Origin: Desulfuromonadales bacterium
GTDB lineage: Bacteria > Desulfobacterota > Desulfuromonadia > Desulfuromonadales > BM103
DNA length: 43,442 bases
Assembly: GCA_030145205.1 (NCBI GenBank)
Contig: JAQYVZ010000027.1
Location: 1 to 43,442 of the forward strand
Reading direction: 5' to 3'
Below, in pieces: positions 43,387 to 43,442 of the stretch (positions within the stretch are counted from its first letter, which is position 1; each line of letters opens with the position of its first letter). The notes below the pieces were generated by a model, which saw nothing but the letters and a program-made list of their open reading frames with translations, was not told the DNA's origin and did no database searches. Both the position numbers and the translations under genes were made by a program.

Positions 43387-43442
43387 ATGAGATTTTACAC
43401 GAAACAGCACGATTTTTATTGCGGTATCGACCTGCATGCCGA
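43387..43442 (+). mobile_element. IS110-family transposase, first 18 codons (cut by window end)
   Basis: ATG at 43387 with AAAGGAG about 9 bp upstream. The visible start, MRFYTKQHDFYCGIDLHA, has the YCGIDLHA motif with the first catalytic aspartate of the DEDD-type IS110 transposases. The rest lies beyond the window. Only a short stretch is visible, but the motif is distinctive. Confidence 0.8.

Noticed and set aside
1-43442. CRISPR arrays, tRNA or rRNA genes, and phage genes
   Set aside because: I saw no regularly spaced direct repeats, no cloverleaf with a CCA-type end and no rRNA segment; the only mobile element is the IS110 end.

Overview
The window reads as chromosomal DNA of a Gram-negative, anaerobic deltaproteobacterium-like organism, most likely Desulfuromonadales (Geobacter/Desulfuromonas/Pelobacter relatives). 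This rests on an energy-converting-hydrogenase-related (Ehr-type) complex, a small diheme c-type cytochrome, a histidine kinase whose sensor domain carries a heme c motif (CxxCH), an NtrC-type regulator, ThyX, a B12-dependent MetH without reactivation domain, frequent GTG starts and moderately high GC. The taxon is an inference; there is no rRNA or tRNA gene to settle it.

Layout. (1) 1-6711: a tightly overlapping operon for a membrane complex related to hydrogenase-4/complex I (HyfB, C, E, F, G and I-like). The catalytic-subunit homologue has lost all four nickel-binding cysteines, so this is probably an Ehr complex and not a hydrogenase. (2) 6911-13542: mixed housekeeping and small genes: a zinc-ribbon membrane protein, an NlpC/P60 lipoprotein, DUF2284, QueF, an SDR, two very small proteins, a membrane-anchored protein, a small secreted protein and DUF192. 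(3) 13621-24034: a promoter, a long and apparently structured leader, then seven consecutive exported proteins: an outer-membrane beta-barrel, an Ig-repeat protein, and five others, four of which share a C-terminal two-cysteine module (CPxxFxIExT...C[VI]R). No enzyme domain is recognisable. This is the least explained and most interesting locus. (4) 24150-29204: ThyX, a ~445-bp non-coding element bounded by 76-bp inverted repeats, a 14-TM drug-type MFS exporter, a decayed small ORF, DUF3014 and a rhomboid protease. (5) 29370-31409: uracil salvage pair upp-uraA, followed by a terminator and a 15-bp inverted repeat. (6) 31718-32701: a 39-aa membrane peptide, a diheme cytochrome and a small membrane protein, all on the minus strand. 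(7) 32888-40799: murI, a GerMN lipoprotein, metH, a small conserved protein, a pseudopilin-like protein, a heme-binding sensor kinase and a sigma-54 response regulator, in one direction with short gaps. (8) 40891-43442: ftsH between two near-identical 70-bp repeats, then the left end of an IS110-family element with a structured upstream region and the first codons of its transposase.

How the parts work together. The Ehr-like complex would couple an unidentified redox reaction to ion pumping at the inner membrane. The 10-kb exported-protein operon would build or decorate something at the outer membrane or cell surface under one promoter. The kinase/regulator pair is positioned to respond to a redox or gas signal read through the periplasmic heme. 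Coordinates use starts chosen from ribosome-binding sites; where that differs from the longest open frame the entry says so.
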